In this document: in pieces, positions 39,851 to 48,641 of the stretch | How the letters are laid out: every line of letters begins with the position of its first letter | Numbering within the stretch: position 1 is the first letter of the stretch | DNA from: Pseudomonadota bacterium | GTDB lineage: Bacteria > Pseudomonadota > Gammaproteobacteria > Xanthomonadales > Xanthomonadaceae | Direction: 5' to 3' | Length of the DNA: 64,000 bases | Assembly (NCBI GenBank): GCA_023390905.1 | Contig: JAEWBY010000108.1 | Location: 14,735-78,734, forward strand | Notes under the pieces: generated by a model | The model's database searches: none | What the model saw: the letters and a program-made list of their open reading frames with translations, nothing else | What the model was told of the DNA's origin: nothing | Program-made: the position numbers and the translations under genes

Positions 39851-41419
39851 ATGGCTGATCGTCCCGACGCTCCTTCCGGCCTGACCGGCGGCTTCCGCCG
39901 CTTGTGGTCGCGTCCGCGTCCGGCGCGTCCCGCATCGAACACGCGGGACGACGACGACACGCTCGGCATCGGCAGCATCAGCGCGGCGGATCTGCAGGGT
40001 CTGTTCGCGCGGGCCGAAGATCCCCAGGCGCTGCTGGCCGCGTTCGCCGACGGCATCAACGGGCTGACCGGAGAACTGCGCGGCATGGGCCAGCGCCTGA
40101 AATCCGCGCATGCCGAAACCGATTGGCAGGCCTACGGCCGTTCCATGCGCCACCTGATCGACAAGTACATCCGCACCATCGAGGACCACCCGCCCGCCAA
40201 CGCCCCGCGCGCGCTCAGCGATGCCGAACGTCTGCGCGATCTGCTGCATTTCACCCTGGTCACCGGCGTGGAGACGCTGCTGCACGAGGATCATGCGATG
40301 GCGATGCGATCCCAGCAGATCGCCGATCACCTGCGCCTGTGGCAGCCCGGCCAGCCGCTGGATGCGCTCGACGAACGCCTGAAGGATCTCTGTCACCTCA
40401 TCGGCCTGCGCACCCACGAGGCCAATGACGCCCAGGCGTTGCTGCGCAGCCTGTTCGACATGCTGCTGGAGAATGTCGGCGAACTGCTGGAAGACGGCAG
40501 TTGGCTGCAGGACCAGATCAGCGCCGCGCGCAGCCTGCTTGCCGGGCCGCTGGATCGCGATGCGCTCGAACAGACCCGCACCGGCCTGCGCGAAGTGATC
40601 TACAAGCAGGGGCTGCTCAAGCATGGCCTGGCCGAATCCAAGGCGGCCATGCGCGAGATGATGGTGACCTTCGTCGATCGCCTCGACGGCATGGCCAACA
40701 GCACCGGCGAGCTGCACGATCGCATCAGCTACCATTCGCAGGCCATCCGCAACAGCCGCAGCATCGCTGAACTCGGCAAGCGGATGGACGACATCCTGGA
40801 AGACACCGCGCAGTTGCAGATGCGGACGCTGAAGGCGCGCGACGACCTGCTGGTCGCGCGGGAGGAAGCGCACGCCGCCGAACAGCGCGTGGCCGCACTG
40901 GAGCGCGAGCTGCAGACGGTTTCCAACCTGGTGCGCGTGGATCAACTGACCGAGGCGCTCAACCGTCGCGGGTTCGAGGAACTGTTCCGGCGCGAATCAC
41001 TGCGCGCCCAGCGCATCGGCCAGCCCTTGTGCCTGGCCCTGCTCGACATCGACGACTTCCGCCTGATCAACGCGCAGCACGGACACCTCGGCGGCGACGC
41101 GGCGCTGTGCCACATGGTCGCGGTGATCAAGGCCGCACTGCGCGGCAATGATGCGATCGCGCGCATCGGCGGCGAAGAATTCGTACTGTTGCTGCCGGAG
41201 ACGCCGTTCGATGAAGCCCAAGCCACGGTCGAACGCCTGCGCCATCGCCTGGCGCAACGCCCGTTCCTCTACGATGATGCGCGCGTGTCGGTGACCTTCA
41301 GCGCCGGGGTCGCCTGCTGGCGCACGGGCGAGACGCAGGAATCGCTGCTCGAACGCGCCGATCGCGCGATGTACCAGGCCAAGTCCGGCGGCAAGAACCA
41401 GGTGCTGGCGGCGCATTGA
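39851..41419 (+). CDS. Diguanylate cyclase with long helical N-terminal region
   Basis: Cytoplasmic protein of 522 residues. The C-terminal GGDEF domain (about 360-522) has an active GGEEF at 440-444 and an inhibitory RxxD site (R431-D434) five residues before it, so it should make cyclic-di-GMP from GTP with product feedback. The first 350 residues are mainly helical with no membrane helix and no recognised sensor; a coiled coil precedes the GGDEF domain (EEAHAAEQRVAALERELQTV). Type IV pilus genes, a common c-di-GMP target, lie 5 kb away. Confidence 0.88.
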   Translation: MADRPDAPSGLTGGFRRLWSRPRPARPASNTRDDDDTLGIGSISAADLQGLFARAEDPQALLAAFADGINGLTGELRGMGQRLKSAHAETDWQAYGRSMRHLIDKYIRTIEDHPPANAPRALSDAERLRDLLHFTLVTGVETLLHEDHAMAMRSQQIADHLRLWQPGQPLDALDERLKDLCHLIGLRTHEANDAQALLRSLFDMLLENVGELLEDGSWLQDQISAARSLLAGPLDRDALEQTRTGLREVIYKQGLLKHGLAESKAAMREMMVTFVDRLDGMANSTGELHDRISYHSQAIRNSRSIAELGKRMDDILEDTAQLQMRTLKARDDLLVAREEAHAAEQRVAALERELQTVSNLVRVDQLTEALNRRGFEELFRRESLRAQRIGQPLCLALLDIDDFRLINAQHGHLGGDAALCHMVAVIKAALRGNDAIARIGGEEFVLLLPETPFDEAQATVERLRHRLAQRPFLYDDARVSVTFSAGVACWRTGETQESLLERADRAMYQAKSGGKNQVLAAH

Positions 41420-41441
41420 TCACGCACGCTGCGTCACTGGG

Positions 41442-41506
41442 GTGATGCTGCTGGAGCGATTGCGGGAGCGGTGTCAGTGCAACCGCGTTGCACTCGATAG
41501 CATCAC
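41442..41506. terminator. Stem-loops between the cyclase gene and pyrB (convergent)
   Basis: An inner hairpin GTGCAAC-CGC-GTTGCAC (41477-41493) sits inside a wider pairing GTGATGCT / AGCATCAC (41442-41449, 41499-41506). Placed between two convergent stops, it may end transcription from both sides, though no T-run is present. Confidence 0.45.
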
Positions 41507-41515
41507 GCCGACACG

Positions 41516-42460
41516 TCAGCCCAGCAGCGTCTCCAGCACCGCCATGCGGATCGCCACGCCATTGCTCACCTGGCGCAACACCAGCGATTGCGGACCATCG
41601 GCGACCTCGTCGGTGATCTCCACGCCGCGATTGATCGGGCCCGGATGCAGCACGACCGCATCCTTCGCCGCGCGCGCCAGCCGCTTCGCGTCCAGGCCGT
41701 AATCGCGGTGGTAATCCTCCAGCGACGCGATGAGGCCTTCTTCCATGCGTTCGCGTTGCAGGCGCAGCATCATCACCGCGTCGACCCCCTCGATCATCGC
41801 GTCGAAGTCCGCGCCCACCGTGCAACCGGCCAGCGTCTGGTCCTGCGGCAGCAGCGAGGCCGGGCCACAGACGCGGATCTCCCCCGCGCCCAGCGTGCGC
41901 AATGCATGCAGATCCGAGCGCGCCACGCGCGAATGCTTGACGTCGCCGACAATCAGGATCTTCAACTTCGAAAAATCCGCGCCCTTGGCCTGGCGCAGCG
42001 TCAACGCATCGAGCAGACCCTGCGTCGGATGCGCGCTGCGGCCATCGCCTGCATTGACCAAGGTGGTGCCCTCGCCCGCCACCTGCGCCAGCGCATCGAC
42101 CGCGCCATCGTCCGAATGGCGCACGACGAAGCCGCGGATGCCCATCGCTTCCAGGTTCTTCAGCGTGTCGCGCGCGGTCTCGCCCTTGCGCGTGGAGGAC
42201 GTGGACGCATCGAAGTTCAGCACGTCGGCGCCGAGCCGCTGCGCGGCGATCTGGAACGAACTGCGCGTGCGCGTGGACGGTTCGAAGAACAGCGTGCAGA
42301 CCGTGGTGCCTTCCAGCGACTGACGGCGCTGCGTGCGGCCCAGCGCGGTATCGCGAATCTGTCCGGCGCGATCCAGCAACCGGCACAGAGTTTCCTTAGG
42401 CAGGCCTTCGAGCGTGAGCAGGTGATGCAGGCGTCCGTTTGAATCGAGTTGCTGGGTCAT
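41516..42460 (-). CDS. pyrB: Aspartate carbamoyltransferase catalytic subunit
   Basis: Enzyme of 314 residues joining carbamoyl phosphate and aspartate in pyrimidine synthesis. Carbamoyl-phosphate site FEPSTRTRSSF (about 59-69), the STSSTRKGET loop, HPTQG and HPGPINRGVE are all complete. ATG 42460 is chosen; the open frame extends to 42553 but without family similarity. No regulatory pyrI follows. It is the last of three minus-strand genes (algH, ruvX, pyrB), as often seen with pyrR or pyrC nearby in other proteobacteria. Confidence 0.95.
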   Translation of the reverse strand: MTQQLDSNGRLHHLLTLEGLPKETLCRLLDRAGQIRDTALGRTQRRQSLEGTTVCTLFFEPSTRTRSSFQIAAQRLGADVLNFDASTSSTRKGETARDTLKNLEAMGIRGFVVRHSDDGAVDALAQVAGEGTTLVNAGDGRSAHPTQGLLDALTLRQAKGADFSKLKILIVGDVKHSRVARSDLHALRTLGAGEIRVCGPASLLPQDQTLAGCTVGADFDAMIEGVDAVMMLRLQRERMEEGLIASLEDYHRDYGLDAKRLARAAKDAVVLHPGPINRGVEITDEVADGPQSLVLRQVSNGVAIRMAVLETLLG

Positions 42461-42637
42461 GGCGTCGGTGGGGTGTGCAGGGAAAAGGTCTGGTGCTTGT
42501 CTGTAGCGGAAGGAAGGCGTTGGCGTCCGCACGCGAGTGAAGCGATCGGGCACTGAGCGAGCGCACGACCCACCTCCTTGAATGACACACGGAGATCATC
42601 CGGCGGAACCTGTGCACTGAAGCGAGCCGAGCAGAAC

Positions 42638-42657
42638 AAGCGTGGAAGCCCACGCTT
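42638..42657. other. Hairpin in the ruvX-pyrB gap
   Basis: AAGCGTGG-AAGC-CCACGCTT forms a perfect 8-bp stem in the 246-bp leader of pyrB. No T-run follows on the minus strand, so pyrimidine attenuation is not shown. No gene is seen in 42461-42706. Confidence 0.35.
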
Positions 42658-42706
42658 CCGGCTTCAAGCGTGCGGAACCGGCATGGGTCGATGTCCAGCC
42701 CATCGC

Positions 42707-43159
42707 TCAAATCGTCACCTGCGTGGCATCCTGCGGCGCGGCCAGCCAGCGTTCGATGATCACCGCCGCCGCCACCGCGTCCAGCGCGGCGGCATCGCGC
42801 TTGCGCTTGCGGCCTTCGGCGCGATCGAGGGCGAAGCGCTGCGAGGCTTCGATCGAACTGGCGCGCTCGTCCACCAGCACCACCGGCAACCGGTAGCGCA
42901 CATGCAGTTCACGCGCGAAGGCCTGCGCGCGCTTGCGGTTCGGCTGGTCGCCACCGTCCAGCGTCATCGGATCGCCGACGACGAACCCATCCGGTTTCCA
43001 TTCGGCGTGCAGCCTGTCGAGCGCCGGCCAGTCCGGTCCATGCGCATGCACGTCCACCACCGCCAGCGCGCGTGCACCGGATCCGAATGCACTGCCGACC
43101 GCCACGCCGATGCGGCGTGCGCCCACGTCGAAGCCCAGTACCGTTCCATCGAGTTTCAT
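42707..43159 (-). CDS. ruvX: Putative pre-16S rRNA nuclease / Holliday-junction resolvase RuvX (YqgF)
   Basis: Protein of 150 residues with the RNase H-like YqgF fold. Metal-binding Asp residues are visible in LGFDVGARRIGVAVG, DERASSIEA and the C-terminal RDAAALDAVAAAVIIERW. In E. coli YqgF matures the 5' end of 16S rRNA. The order algH (yqgE)-yqgF is the E. coli order too. pyrB follows after 246 bp. Confidence 0.93.
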   Translation of the reverse strand: MKLDGTVLGFDVGARRIGVAVGSAFGSGARALAVVDVHAHGPDWPALDRLHAEWKPDGFVVGDPMTLDGGDQPNRKRAQAFARELHVRYRLPVVLVDERASSIEASQRFALDRAEGRKRKRDAAALDAVAAAVIIERWLAAPQDATQVTI

Positions 43160-43229
43160 CGTCCACTCCCGAAACGCCGCCGGCGCCGCCCGACAGGGTG
43201 CCTCGCGCCGGGATGCGGGGGACGGCGTT

Positions 43230-43793
43230 TCATGCGTGCCCGCTGTAATCCGTCAATCGCGTCATGTCCACGCCGATGAGCCCGCCTGCCTTCTGCCACC
43301 GCTGTTCCAGCGGCGTATCGAACAGCACGGCGGCGTCGGCCGGCGCGGTCAGCCAGGCGTTCTCGCCCAGTTCGTATTCCAGTTGGCCCGCGCCCCATCC
43401 GGCGCAGCCGAGCGTGACGAGGGCGTGGTCCGGACCGTGGCCGGCGGCCATCGCTTCGAGGATGTCGCGCGAGGTGGTGAGGTAGAGGCCGTCGGCCACC
43501 TGCAGGGTGGAATCCCACGCGCGCGCATCGTCATGCAGCACGAAGCCACGTTCCGGATGCACCGGCCCCCCACTCAGCACCGGCCGGTCGCGCAGCGCGG
43601 CATCGCCGGTCTGCAACTGCATCTGTTCCAGCACTTCGCCCAGCGTGTATTCGGAGGGGCGATTGATCAGCACGCCCATCGCGCCCTCGCCATCGTGCTG
43701 GCAGATCAGGGCCACGCTGCGCGCGAAGTTCGGATCATCCAGCGCCGGCGAGGCGATGATCAGCTGGTTGGCGAGGAAGGGGTCGGCGGACAT
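43230..43793 (-). CDS. algH: YqgE/AlgH family protein
   Basis: Protein of 187 residues with the family motifs FLANQLIIASP, FARSVALICQHDGEGAMGVLINRP, GGPVHPERGFVLHD and LGCAGWGAGQLE. AlgH was first linked to alginate regulation in Pseudomonas, but its molecular activity is not settled. Length is typical. It lies just upstream of ruvX with a 70-bp gap and is divergent from tag across 36 bp. Confidence 0.93.
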   Translation of the reverse strand: MSADPFLANQLIIASPALDDPNFARSVALICQHDGEGAMGVLINRPSEYTLGEVLEQMQLQTGDAALRDRPVLSGGPVHPERGFVLHDDARAWDSTLQVADGLYLTTSRDILEAMAAGHGPDHALVTLGCAGWGAGQLEYELGENAWLTAPADAAVLFDTPLEQRWQKAGGLIGVDMTRLTDYSGHA

Positions 43794-43829
43794 GGGCCCA
43801 TTCTATCCCGCCCGGGTTACCCTGACCGC

Positions 43830-44372
43830 ATGAGCGGATATTGCGACGTCGCCCCCGGCCATGCCCTGCACGGGCCCTACCACGATCACGAATACGGCTT
43901 TCCACAGCAGGACGAAGCCGCGCTGTTCGAACGCCTGCTGCTGGAAATCAATCAGGCCGGGCTGAGCTGGGAGACCGTGCTGCGCAAGCGCGAAGCCTTC
44001 CGCCGGGCCTACGACGGCTTCGACGTCGATACCGTGGCCGCCTATGGTGAAGCCGATCGCCTGCGTTTGCTGGCCGATTCGGGGATCATCCGCAATCGGC
44101 TCAAGGTCGAGGCGGCCATCCACAACGCGCAGGTCATCCAGCGGCTGCGCGCTTCCCATGGCGGATTCCACGCATGGTTGCAGGCGCATCATCCGCGCGA
44201 CAAGGCAGCGTGGGTGAAGCTGTTCAAGCAGACCTTCCGTTTCACCGGGGGCGAAATCACTGGCGAATTCCTGATGAGCCTGGGCTGGCTGCCGGGTGCG
44301 CATCGCCAAAGCTGTCCTGCATTCGCGCGCGCGGCGCTTCGGCGTCCGCCGTGGATGGAGGCGATGCCCTGA
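43830..44372 (+). CDS. tag: DNA-3-methyladenine glycosylase I
   Basis: DNA repair enzyme of 180 residues that removes 3-methyladenine. Zinc ligands characteristic of Tag are visible: Cys5 and His18 near the N-terminus (SGYCDVAP, GPYHDHEYG) and His/Cys near the end (GAHRQSCPAF). The core has LFERLLLEINQAGLSWETVLRKR with the catalytic-site Glu and the helix-hairpin-helix region IIRNRLKVEAAIHNA. ATG 43830 is taken; the open frame upstream only overlaps algH in antisense. Confidence 0.93.
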   Translation: MSGYCDVAPGHALHGPYHDHEYGFPQQDEAALFERLLLEINQAGLSWETVLRKREAFRRAYDGFDVDTVAAYGEADRLRLLADSGIIRNRLKVEAAIHNAQVIQRLRASHGGFHAWLQAHHPRDKAAWVKLFKQTFRFTGGEITGEFLMSLGWLPGAHRQSCPAFARAALRRPPWMEAMP

Positions 44373-44423
44373 GCACGTGTGCAGCGTGTGCGGCGGGTGT
44401 CCATTTTCCGCCCGATGCGGCGC

Positions 44424-45260
44424 TCACCCGAGCGCCTGCGGCAATACCGCCACGCAATCGCCCTCGAGCCTGAGGCTGGCCAGATCATCGGCGCGCGTAC
44501 GGCCGCGATTGAGCAGGGCGATCGGCTTGCCCGCCTCATGCGCCATCCGCGCGAAGCGATAACCCGAATACACCATCAGCGACGATCCGATCACCAGCAG
44601 TGCATCGGCATCGGCCAGCGCTTGCCGGGCCGCCTCGTAGCGCGCACGCGGCACGTTCTCGCCGAAGAACACCACGTCAGGCTTCAGCATGCCGCCGCAG
44701 TCCAGGCACGCGGGCACACTGAACCGGCTGAAGTCCTGCCCATCCAGATCCGCATCGCCATCGGGAGCGGTGCCCGCCTCCAGGCCATGCCAGGCGGGAT
44801 TGGCCTGATGCAGGCGCACCTGCAGTTCCGCGCGCGGCGTGCGGCCCTGGCACGCCAGGCAGATGACCTGATCGATGCGCCCGTGCAGATCGATGACCGC
44901 GTCACTGCCGGCGCGCTGGTGCAGTCCATCGACGTTCTGCGTGAGCAGGCACGCGAGGCGGCCACCGTGCTGCCAGCGCGCGAGTGCCTGGTGCGCCGCA
45001 TTCGGTCGTGCGCCGGCCATGCGCGGCCAGCCGATGAAGCTGCGCGCCCAGTAGCGTGCATGCGTCAGCCGATCGCCGGTGAACGATTGCCAGGTCACCG
45101 GCGGCGTGCGTTTCCATTGGCCGTCCGCATCGCGGTAATCCGGGATCCCGGACGCCGTGCTGATGCCCGCGCCGGTCAGCACGAAGACGCGATCATGCGC
45201 GGACAGCCATCGGCGCAGTTCGCGCGCCGCGATCGGTGCTTCATCAAGCCGCAGGGTCAT
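44424..45260 (-). CDS. NAD-dependent deacylase, SIR2 family (SIRT4-like)
   Basis: Sirtuin of 278 residues. NAD site VLTGAGISTASGIPDYR (27-43), TQNVDGLHQRAGS, the catalytic His in DLHGRI, and four zinc cysteines (CLACQG, CLDCGG) are complete, and FFGENVP and GSSLMVYSG follow. The sequence is nearer the SIRT4/class II type than E. coli CobB, so it may remove acyl or lipoyl groups or transfer ADP-ribose. No acyltransferase partner is adjacent. Confidence 0.9.
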   Translation of the reverse strand: MTLRLDEAPIAARELRRWLSAHDRVFVLTGAGISTASGIPDYRDADGQWKRTPPVTWQSFTGDRLTHARYWARSFIGWPRMAGARPNAAHQALARWQHGGRLACLLTQNVDGLHQRAGSDAVIDLHGRIDQVICLACQGRTPRAELQVRLHQANPAWHGLEAGTAPDGDADLDGQDFSRFSVPACLDCGGMLKPDVVFFGENVPRARYEAARQALADADALLVIGSSLMVYSGYRFARMAHEAGKPIALLNRGRTRADDLASLRLEGDCVAVLPQALG

Positions 45261-45333
45261 GCGTGGATGATACGTCGGCGCACGCCATCCCTCCTTTCAC
45301 CTGCTCTTGCTCCGCACCCGCGACACTGGGCGC

Positions 45334-46206
45334 ATGGCCATCCGCATCGGGATCTCCGGCTGGCGCTATGCACCCTGGCGCGGCGTCTTCTATCCGACCG
45401 ATCTGCCCCAACGACGGGAACTGGAATTCGCGTCCACGCAATTCCCGACCGTGGAGATCAACGGTTCCTTCTATTCGCTGCAATCACCCAGAAGCTGGTC
45501 GCGCTGGCGTGATGAGGTGCCGCAGGATTTCGTGTTCGCGGTGAAGGGCCCGCGCTTCATCACGCATACGCTGCGCCTGCGCAATGCCGATCTGGCCCTT
45601 GCCAATTTCTTCGCCTCCGGCGTGCTGTGCCTGGACGAGCGGCTCGGCCCGTTCCTCTGGCAACTGCCACCCACGCTCAAGTACGACGCGGCGCAGCTCG
45701 ATGCATTCCTGGCGCTGTTGCCGCGCACCACCGCCGAGGCGCTGGCGCTGGCCCGCCGTCGCGAACGTGCGCGGATGAAGGATCGCAGTGCCCTGCCCCG
45801 CGTGTCCGATCGTCCGTTGCGGCATGCGCTGGAAGTGCGGCACTCCAGCTTCTGCACGCCGGAGTTCGTGGCGCACCTGCGCGAGCGCGGCATCGGTCTG
45901 GTGGTGGCCGACAGCGCCGGGCGGCATCCGGTGCTGGAAGACGTGACCGCCGATTTCGTCTACGTGCGGCTGCACGGCGATCAGGAGCTGTACGTCAGCG
46001 GCTATTCGGACGCGGCGCTGGAGGATTGGGCGCGCAGGATACGTGCGTGGAGCCAGGGCCGCTCGCCACGCGGCGCTCGCACGGTGTCACGCGAAGCGGC
46101 GCCCCGCATGCCGCGCGACGTCTATTGCTACTTCGACAACGATGCGAAGGTGCATGCGCCGTTCGATGCGCTTTCGCTGGCGCGCACGTTGCTCGAAAAG
46201 CGCTGA
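45334..46206 (+). CDS. DUF72 family protein (YecE-like)
   Basis: Protein of 290 residues with the DUF72 TIM-barrel pattern: RIGISGWRYAPWRGVFYP at the start, EINGSFYSLQSP, VFAVKGPRFITH, PLRHALEVRHSSF and VYVRLHGDQELY. The C-terminal DVYCYFDNDAKVHAPFDA is also typical. Activity of this family is unknown; the conserved His, Asp and Arg suggest an enzyme. ATG 45334 is favoured over 45307. It stands alone between the sirtuin and pilU. Confidence 0.88.
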   Translation: MAIRIGISGWRYAPWRGVFYPTDLPQRRELEFASTQFPTVEINGSFYSLQSPRSWSRWRDEVPQDFVFAVKGPRFITHTLRLRNADLALANFFASGVLCLDERLGPFLWQLPPTLKYDAAQLDAFLALLPRTTAEALALARRRERARMKDRSALPRVSDRPLRHALEVRHSSFCTPEFVAHLRERGIGLVVADSAGRHPVLEDVTADFVYVRLHGDQELYVSGYSDAALEDWARRIRAWSQGRSPRGARTVSREAAPRMPRDVYCYFDNDAKVHAPFDALSLARTLLEKR

Positions 46207-46253
46207 CGCTTGCGCACCCGCGAGCATCGCGGTCATCCAGCCTGGAGACACAC

Positions 46254-46271
46254 GGCGGCCGTGCGGCCGCC
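46254..46271. terminator. GC stem-loop between DUF72 gene and pilU (convergent)
   Basis: GGCGGCC-GTGC-GGCCGCC is a perfect 7-bp stem with a tetraloop between two convergent stops. It lacks a T-run; a two-way transcription end is possible. Confidence 0.4.
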
Positions 46272-46290
46272 TGCATCGCGGAGCGCCGGC

Positions 46291-47421
46291 TCAGCGGACC
46301 TCGGCCACTTCCACGCCGTCCAGGCCCTGGGCCAGCGTGCGTGCATCGCCGCCCTGCGAGAGCTTGATGCGCAGGCGCACTTCGTTCTGCGAGTCGGCAT
46401 AGCGCAGCGCGTCCTCGTAGGAGATCTCGCCGGCCTGGTACAGCTCGAACAGGCTCTGGTCGAAGGTCTTCATGCCCAGGTTGGTCGATTCCTTCATCAG
46501 CTCCTTGAGCTTGTGGATCTCGCCATCGCGGATGTAGTCCTGCACCAGCGGCGTGCCGAGCAGGATCTCCATCGCCACGCGGCGGCCCTTGCCGTCCGGC
46601 GTCGGGATCAACTGCTGGGCGACCACGCCCTTGAGGTTCAGCGACAGGTCCATCAGCAACTGCGTGCGGCGATCTTCCGGGAAGAAGTTGATGATGCGAT
46701 CCATCGCCTGGTTGGCGTTGTTGGCGTGCAGCGTGCACAGCACCAGGTGGCCGGTTTCGGCGAAGGCGATCGCGTGATCCATGCCTTCGCGCGTACGCAC
46801 CTCGCCAATCATGATGACGTCCGGCGCCTGGCGCAGGGTGTTCTTCAGCGCTGCGTCCCAACTGTCGGTGTCGATGCCCACCTCGCGCTGGGTGATGATG
46901 CAGCCCTCGTGCTTGTGCACGAATTCGATCGGATCCTCGATGGTGATGATGTGGCCGGTCGAGTTCTGGTTGCGGTAGCCGATCATCGAAGCCAGCGACG
47001 TCGATTTGCCGGTGCCGGTCGCGCCGACGAAGATGATGATGCCGCGCTTGGTCATCGCCAGCGTCTTGATGATCGGCGGCAGGTTCAGCTCTTCCACCGT
47101 CGGGATGCGCGTCTCGATCCGGCGCAGGACCATGCCCACCTGGTTGCGCTGGTAGAAGCAGCTCACGCGGAAACGGCCCACGCCCGCCACGCCGATGGCG
47201 AAGTTGCACTCGTGGGTCTTTTCGAACTCCTCGCGCTGGGCGGGCGTCATCACGTTCAGCACCAGATCGCGCGACTGCTGCGGCGTCAGCGGCGTCTGCG
47301 TGATCGGCGAGATCTTGCCGTGCACCTTGATCGACGGCGGCATGCCCGCGGTGATGAACAGATCCGACGCCTTCTGGTGCGCCATCAGCTTGAGGAACGA
47401 AGTGAAGTCGATGGTGCTCAT
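46291..47421 (-). CDS. pilU: Type IV pilus retraction ATPase PilU
   Basis: Secretion-type ATPase of 376 residues. Walker A GATGTGKST (133-141), the Asp box, Walker B VIMIGEVRTREGMDHA and the His box CTLHANNA are complete. The longer C-terminus after FELYQAGEISYEDALRYA distinguishes PilU from PilT. PilU assists PilT in retracting pili for twitching and DNA uptake. It lies downstream of pilT, separated by 93 bp of short repeats. Confidence 0.94.
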   Translation of the reverse strand: MSTIDFTSFLKLMAHQKASDLFITAGMPPSIKVHGKISPITQTPLTPQQSRDLVLNVMTPAQREEFEKTHECNFAIGVAGVGRFRVSCFYQRNQVGMVLRRIETRIPTVEELNLPPIIKTLAMTKRGIIIFVGATGTGKSTSLASMIGYRNQNSTGHIITIEDPIEFVHKHEGCIITQREVGIDTDSWDAALKNTLRQAPDVIMIGEVRTREGMDHAIAFAETGHLVLCTLHANNANQAMDRIINFFPEDRRTQLLMDLSLNLKGVVAQQLIPTPDGKGRRVAMEILLGTPLVQDYIRDGEIHKLKELMKESTNLGMKTFDQSLFELYQAGEISYEDALRYADSQNEVRLRIKLSQGGDARTLAQGLDGVEVAEVR

Positions 47422-47434
47422 TGAACTCTCCGGA

Positions 47435-47512
47435 AGCCGGGAACCGATAGCCGGTAGCCGGGCAACTGCGATTGACGTGGCCGGCTACCGATTACCGGTT
47501 ACCGGTTTACCG
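47435..47512. repeat. Heptamer repeats between pilT and pilU
   Basis: Two blocks with a strict 7-bp step: AGCCGGG-AACCGAT-AGCCGGT-AGCCGGG (47435-47462) and TACCGAT-TACCGGT-TACCGGT-TTACCG (47486-47512). The blocks also form an inverted repeat (CGGTAGCCGG at 47452-47461, CCGGCTACCG at 47481-47490), so the transcript can fold. Two start copies differ by a few bases, which suggests decay of an older array. Confidence 0.7.
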
Positions 47513-47514
47513 CT

Positions 47515-48552
47515 TCACTCAAACAACCGCTTGTCCTTCGCATATTCCTTGGCCTGCTGGCGCGTGACCAGGCTGCGCTTGACCAGATCCTGCAGATGCT
47601 GGTCGAGGGTCATCATGCCGCTCTGCTGGCCGGTCTGGATGGCCGAATACATCTGCGCGACCTTGTCCTCGCGGATCAGGTTGCGGATGGCCGGGGTGCC
47701 GACCATGATTTCCCACGCGGCGGTACGCCCGCCGCCGACCTTCTTCAGCAGCGCCTGCGAGATCACCGCGCGCAGCGATTCGGACAGCATCGAGCGGACC
47801 ATCGGTTTTTCACCGGCGGGGAACACGTCGATGATGCGGTCGATGGTCTTGGCCGCCGAACTGGTGTGCAGCGTGGCGAACACGAGATGGCCGGTTTCGG
47901 CGGCGGTCAACGCCAGCCGGATGGTTTCCAGATCGCGCAACTCGCCGACCAGGATGTAGTCCGGATCCTCGCGCAGCGCCGAGCGCAGCGCCTCGTTGAA
48001 GCCGTGCGTGTCGCGGTGCACTTCGCGCTGGTTGATCAGGCATTTCTGCGAGGTGTGCACGAATTCGATCGGATCCTCGACGGTGAGGATGTGCGCGTAT
48101 TCGTTCTTGTTGACGTGATCGACCATTGCCGCCAGCGTGGTCGACTTGCCAGAACCGGTCGGGCCGGTGACCAGGATCAGGCCCTGCGGCTGCTGGATCA
48201 GCTCGCGGAACAGCGGCGGGCAACCGAGATCCTCCAGCGTCAGCACGTCGGAGGGAATGGTGCGGAACACCGCGCCGGCGCCGCGGTTCTGGTTGAACGC
48301 GTTGACGCGGAAGCGGGCCAGGCTCGGGATCTCGAACGAGAAATCCACTTCCAGGAATTCTTCGTAATCACGGCGCTGCTTGTCCGACATGATGTCGTAC
48401 ACCAGCGCATGCACCTGCTTGTGATCCAGCGCCGGGATGTTGATGCGGCGCACGTCGCCATCGACGCGGATCATCGGCGGCAGGCCCGCGGAAAGATGCA
48501 GGTCCGATGCCTTGTTCTTGACCGAGAACGCCAATAGTTCGGCGATATCCAT
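47515..48552 (-). CDS. pilT: Type IV pilus twitching motility ATPase PilT
   Basis: Hexameric retraction motor of 345 residues (usual length 344-347). ATG 48552 gives MDIAELLAFSVKNKASDLHLS and has GGAAGG ahead; the open frame upstream is only GC-rich shadow. Walker A is GPTGSGKST at 130-138, with VEDPIEFVH, Walker B ILVGELRDLETI and FATLHTSSA. The C-terminal IRNLIREDKVAQMYSAIQTG includes the AIRNLIRE motif needed for retraction. Divergent from yggS. Confidence 0.95.
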   Translation of the reverse strand: MDIAELLAFSVKNKASDLHLSAGLPPMIRVDGDVRRINIPALDHKQVHALVYDIMSDKQRRDYEEFLEVDFSFEIPSLARFRVNAFNQNRGAGAVFRTIPSDVLTLEDLGCPPLFRELIQQPQGLILVTGPTGSGKSTTLAAMVDHVNKNEYAHILTVEDPIEFVHTSQKCLINQREVHRDTHGFNEALRSALREDPDYILVGELRDLETIRLALTAAETGHLVFATLHTSSAAKTIDRIIDVFPAGEKPMVRSMLSESLRAVISQALLKKVGGGRTAAWEIMVGTPAIRNLIREDKVAQMYSAIQTGQQSGMMTLDQHLQDLVKRSLVTRQQAKEYAKDKRLFE

Positions 48553-48641
48553 ACGCTTGCCTTCCCCTTGTGTGCCGCAAACTGGAACGATGCTTCCCCG
48601 AAGGGCAGTATAGCGCTCCCCTCCTGCCTTCCAACCGCCCG

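Noticed and set aside
41516..43793. pyrB leader attenuator
   Set aside because: A hairpin exists in the leader, but no T-run and no clear leader peptide or anti-terminator pairing was found.
47435..47512. CRISPR array between pilT and pilU
   Set aside because: Units are only 7 bp, without 28-37 bp repeats, unique spacers or cas genes.
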